This document shows positions 8,070 to 12,167 of a DNA stretch of 12,167 bases, piece after piece. Made by a program: the position numbers and the translations under genes. Source of the stretch: Mycobacteriaceae bacterium (lineage in GTDB: Bacteria; Actinomycetota; Actinomycetes; Mycobacteriales; Mycobacteriaceae); contig JAFAWC010000409.1 in NCBI GenBank assembly GCA_019242135.1, positions 1-12,167 of the forward strand, written 5' to 3'. Under the pieces are notes generated by a model. That model ran no database searches. It was given only the letters and a program-made list of their open reading frames with translations, and was not told where the DNA came from. Within the stretch, counting starts at the first letter, position 1, and every line of letters starts with the position of its first letter.

Positions 8070-9115
8070 CCGACCACGGCGCGATCACCGATGTGGGGGG
8101 CATCCTGGTCGGCCAGCACCACCGGTTGGATGCGGATGCCGCGCTGGGCTCGGGATGGGCGACCGGCAGCACGGTGGTTCTCACACCGCCGGGAACGATC
8201 GGTGCTGTCGACGTGCGGGGTGGTGCTCCCGGCACCCGAGAGACCGATCTGCTGGACCCGGCGAACTCGGTCCGCTACGTCGACGCAGTGCTGTTGTCAG
8301 GCGGTAGCGCGTACGGATTAGCCGCCGCCGACGGCCTCATGCGATGGCTGGAAGAGCAGGGGCGCGGTGTGGCGATGGATGAGCACGCGACGGAGAAACT
8401 CGTGCCGATCGTGCCCGCGGCGGTCATCTTCGACCTGCCGGTGGGCGGGTGGGCATGCCGGCCGACCGCCGAATTCGGTTACCGCGCGGCCCAGAATGCC
8501 GAAGCACAGGTGATCACGGGAACGGTCGGGGCGGGCGTGGGCGCTCGCGCCGGTGTCCTCAAGGGTGGAGTCGGTACCGCCTCTGTCGTCCTCGACTCGG
8601 GCGTCGCCGTCGGTGCCCTTGTGGTCGTCAACTCGTTTGGAGAGGTGCTGGACCCGGCGACCGGGCTTCCGTGGACGAGCTTCTTGGCCGCCGACCTTGA
8701 CCTGAACACGCCTCCGCCCGCCCAGGTGGCGGCCTATACCGGCCTGGTCGCTGACGCCGCGCAGCGCGAGCCGCTGAACACTACCGTGGCGGTTGTCGCG
8801 ACCGACGCCGCGCTGAGCCCCGCCTCGTGTCGACGCGTCGCCGTCGCCGCGCACGACGGTCTGGCCCGCGCGATCCGCCCCTCGCACACCCCGTTAGACG
8901 GTGACACCGTTTTCGCGCTTGCCACGGGAGCGCTCGAGGTACCGCCAAGCGGCAAGCTGCCCGCGTCGATGTCGACAGAGACTGAGCTGACCGCCGCTGT
9001 CGGCGCCGCCGCCGCCGACTGCCTGGCCCGCGCCGTACTGGTCGCGGTGACCACCGCCGGCGCGGCCGCTGGAATACCCACATATCGTGAGGTGTTGCCG
9101 GGGGCGTTCAGTTGA
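8066..9115 (+). CDS. P1-family (DmpA/NylC-like) N-terminal nucleophile hydrolase
   Basis: This is the Rv1333 type: a self-cleaving peptidase or amidohydrolase of MEROPS family P1, which includes the aminopeptidases DmpA/BapA and nylon-oligomer hydrolase NylC. The 349 residues begin VTDHGAITDVGGILVGQHH and show GAVDVRGGAPGTRETDLLDP (46-65), LLSGGSAYGLAAADG (76-90) and DLPVGGW (123-129). They also show GVLKGGVGTAS (163-173, K166) and VVVNSFG (186-192, N189). The predicted autoprocessing site is in PLNTT: cleavage between N238 and T239 frees T239 as nucleophile. D278 and D280 (TPLDGDTVF) lie 39 and 41 residues after it, the same spacing as the catalytic aspartates of NylC as I recall. The true substrate is unknown. 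The GTG at 8066 overlaps the previous stop; a longer frame back to 7823 only runs over DUF2017. mec follows after 39 bp. Confidence 0.88.
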   Translation: MTDHGAITDVGGILVGQHHRLDADAALGSGWATGSTVVLTPPGTIGAVDVRGGAPGTRETDLLDPANSVRYVDAVLLSGGSAYGLAAADGLMRWLEEQGRGVAMDEHATEKLVPIVPAAVIFDLPVGGWACRPTAEFGYRAAQNAEAQVITGTVGAGVGARAGVLKGGVGTASVVLDSGVAVGALVVVNSFGEVLDPATGLPWTSFLAADLDLNTPPPAQVAAYTGLVADAAQREPLNTTVAVVATDAALSPASCRRVAVAAHDGLARAIRPSHTPLDGDTVFALATGALEVPPSGKLPASMSTETELTAAVGAAAADCLARAVLVAVTTAGAAAGIPTYREVLPGAFS

Positions 9116-9128
9116 AAGGAACAAGTTC

Positions 9129-9164
9129 GTGCTGCGGACGCGAGGAGCAGAACAATGCTCGTGA
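9129..9164 (+). CDS. Candidate 11-codon upstream ORF overlapping the mec start
   Basis: GTG at 9129 opens a frame encoding MLRTRGAEQCS and stops at 9162-9164, inside mec. A good Shine-Dalgarno, GAAAGGA (9114-9120), lies 8 nt upstream. The ORF runs over the mec Shine-Dalgarno (9142-9147) and its second-last codon is Cys (TGC) next to the mec ATG. It could simply be chance, or it could adjust mec translation. There is no homology evidence. Confidence 0.2.
   Translation: MLRTRGAEQCS
9142..9147 (+). promoter_or_regulatory. Ribosome binding site of mec
   Basis: GAGGAG lies 7 nt before the ATG at 9155 and is among the strongest Shine-Dalgarno sequences in this window. It settles the mec start at 9155; the M. 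tuberculosis annotation I recall is about ten residues longer at the N-terminus, but the corresponding frame here has no start that would read into mec. Confidence 0.7.
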
Positions 9165-9588
9165 TTCGCGCCGACCTGGTCGACGCCATGGTGGCACATG
9201 CGCGTGCCGACCACCCCGACGAAGCGTGCGGAGTGATCGCAGGTCCGGAAGGCTCCGATCGTCCCGAGCGTCACATCCCGATGGTCAATGCCGAGCGCTC
9301 GCCGACTTTCTACCGCTTCGACTCGGGCGAACAACTGAAGGTGTGGCGCCAGATGGACGCCGCCGACGACGTTCCGGTGGTGATCTACCACTCCCACACG
9401 GCGACCGAGGCCTACCCGAGCCGCACCGATGTCTCTTACGCGGCCGAGCCGGACGCGCATTACGTGCTGGTGTCCACCCGTGATCCCGACCGCCACGAGT
9501 TGCGTAGTTACCGCATTGTCGACGGCGTCGTCACCGAGGAGCCGGTGACCGTCGTCGACCGCTATGACCTCCATAAAGGAGCACCGAA

Positions 9589-9592
<4 letters not shown>
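9155..9592 (+). CDS. mec: Mec, JAMM zinc protease releasing cysteine from CysO
   Basis: Mec is a JAB1/MPN/Mov34 metalloprotease that hydrolyses CysO-cysteine, freeing cysteine and regenerating the carrier. The 145 residues carry a complete JAMM motif: E23 (DEACGVIAG), then H79-S-H81, seven residues, S89 and D92 (YHSHTATEAYPSRTD). H79, H81 and D92 bind zinc and E23 activates water. N-terminal MLVIRADLVDAMVAHARADH and the segment PERHIPMVNAERSPTFYRF match the mycobacterial orthologue I remember. There is no signal peptide, so the enzyme is cytosolic. A short extra C-terminus (DLHKGAPK) follows the usual end. The start follows GAGGAG; the stop overlaps the cysO ATG (ATGA), which fits stoichiometric production of protease and its carrier substrate. 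cysM follows next. Confidence 0.93.
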
Positions 9593-11540
<1,948 letters not shown>

Positions 11541-11544
<4 letters not shown>

Positions 11545-12167
11545 CACCGCAGCTCGCGCCGGTCGGCATCTTCGATTCCGGCGTCGGCGGCCTGACCGTC
11601 GCGCGCGCGATCATCGATCAGCTGCCGGACGAGGACATCGTCTACGTCGGTGACACGGCGAACGGGCCGTACGGTCCACTAACCATCCCTGCGGTTCGCG
11701 CACACGCTCTTGCCATCGGCGACGACCTCGCTGACCGCGGCGTAAAGGCGTTGGTGATCGCGTGCAACACCGCCTCCTCAGCGTGCCTACGCGACGCACG
11801 GGAGCGCTACGGCGTGCCCGTCGTCGAGGTGATTCTGCCGGCCGTGCGACGGGCAGTGGCCGTCACGCGCAACGGTCGCATCGGCGTCATCGGCACGCAG
11901 GCCACCATCGCGTCCGGCGCCTACCAAGACGCGTTCGCCGCGGCGCGCGACACCGTTATCACCGGGGTGGCGTGCCCGCGGTTCGTCGATTTCGTCGAGC
12001 GCGGTGTTACCAGTGGCCGGCAAGTTCTCGGGTTGGCGGAAGGCTATCTAGAGCCGTTGCAACGCGCTGGGGTCGACACACTGGTGCTGGGCTGCACCCA
12101 CTATCCCCTGTTGTCGGGGCTCATCCAGCTCGCCATGGGCGAAACGGTGACGTTGGTGTCCAGCGCC
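11541..12167 (+). CDS. murI: Glutamate racemase MurI (3' part cut by window end)
   Basis: MurI interconverts L- and D-glutamate without cofactor, supplying D-Glu for peptidoglycan; it is cytosolic and essential in most bacteria. The 209 visible residues begin [20 protein letters not shown]. The catalytic signature set is present: D12/S13 (FDSGVGG), the first cysteine C75 in [11 protein letters not shown], and the second C185 in [11 protein letters not shown], followed by the expected histidine. [11 protein letters not shown] (95-105) and [10 protein letters not shown] (114-123) are further family landmarks. The family is about 270 residues, so roughly the last 60 are missing. The GTG at 11541 overlaps the rhomboid stop (GTGA) and lacks a close Shine-Dalgarno, so it is probably translated by coupling from the upstream gene. 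Confidence 0.95.

Noticed and set aside
8894..9574. 226-codon minus-strand frame over the P1 hydrolase and mec
   Set aside because: Crosses two well-supported genes antisense; no motif seen.

Overview
This is a high-GC actinobacterial chromosome segment, almost certainly from a mycobacterium (Mycobacterium/Mycolicibacterium). Gene order and protein sequences match, gene for gene, the M. tuberculosis block Rv1327c-Rv1338 as I remember it: glgE, glgP, dinG, pncB, clpS, DUF2017, P1 hydrolase, mec, cysO, cysM, rhomboid, murI. Supporting details are frequent GTG starts, 4-bp stop/start overlaps, and TANNNT -10 boxes placed so that transcripts would be leaderless. The species cannot be fixed from this window. 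No mobile element, CRISPR array, RNA gene or prophage is visible, and coding density is very high.

Layout. Positions 1-972 (minus) hold the first 324 codons of glgE, which makes alpha-1,4-glucan from maltose-1-phosphate. It diverges, across a 184-bp gap, from glgP (1157-3745, plus), an alpha-glucan phosphorylase, so polymer synthesis and breakdown sit back to back. Convergent with glgP is a minus-strand pair: pncB (7074-5734, nicotinate salvage to NAD) followed 5 bp later by dinG (5728-3755, an Fe-S DEAH helicase).

From an 84-bp divergent promoter region at 7075-7158, a plus-strand run reads rightward to the window edge. It contains clpS (N-degron adaptor), a DUF2017 protein, an autoprocessing P1/NylC-type hydrolase, mec (JAMM protease), cysO (ubiquitin-like sulfur carrier), cysM (O-phosphoserine-dependent cysteine synthase), a rhomboid intramembrane protease and murI (glutamate racemase, cut by the window end). 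Spacing is tight, with GTGA, ATGA, 10-bp and GTGA overlaps, so this looks like one operon. mec-cysO-cysM is the CysO-thiocarboxylate route to cysteine: CysM joins sulfide carried on CysO to phosphoserine-derived aminoacrylate, and Mec releases cysteine from CysO-Cys.

Points most worth a second look: (a) CysO here ends Gly-Gly-Gln-Arg, not Gly-Gly, so it may need trimming before activation; (b) an 11-13-codon mini-ORF bridges cysO and cysM with ATGA and TTGA overlaps, and a second mini-ORF with a good Shine-Dalgarno overlaps the mec start; (c) pncB and clpS both have a TANNNT box exactly 6 nt before the start codon, predicting divergent leaderless mRNAs; (d) the operon gathers four proteolysis-related proteins. 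Overall this is a well-known conserved region, not a new system; the novelty, if any, lies in these details. Family comparisons are from memory, since no search was run.
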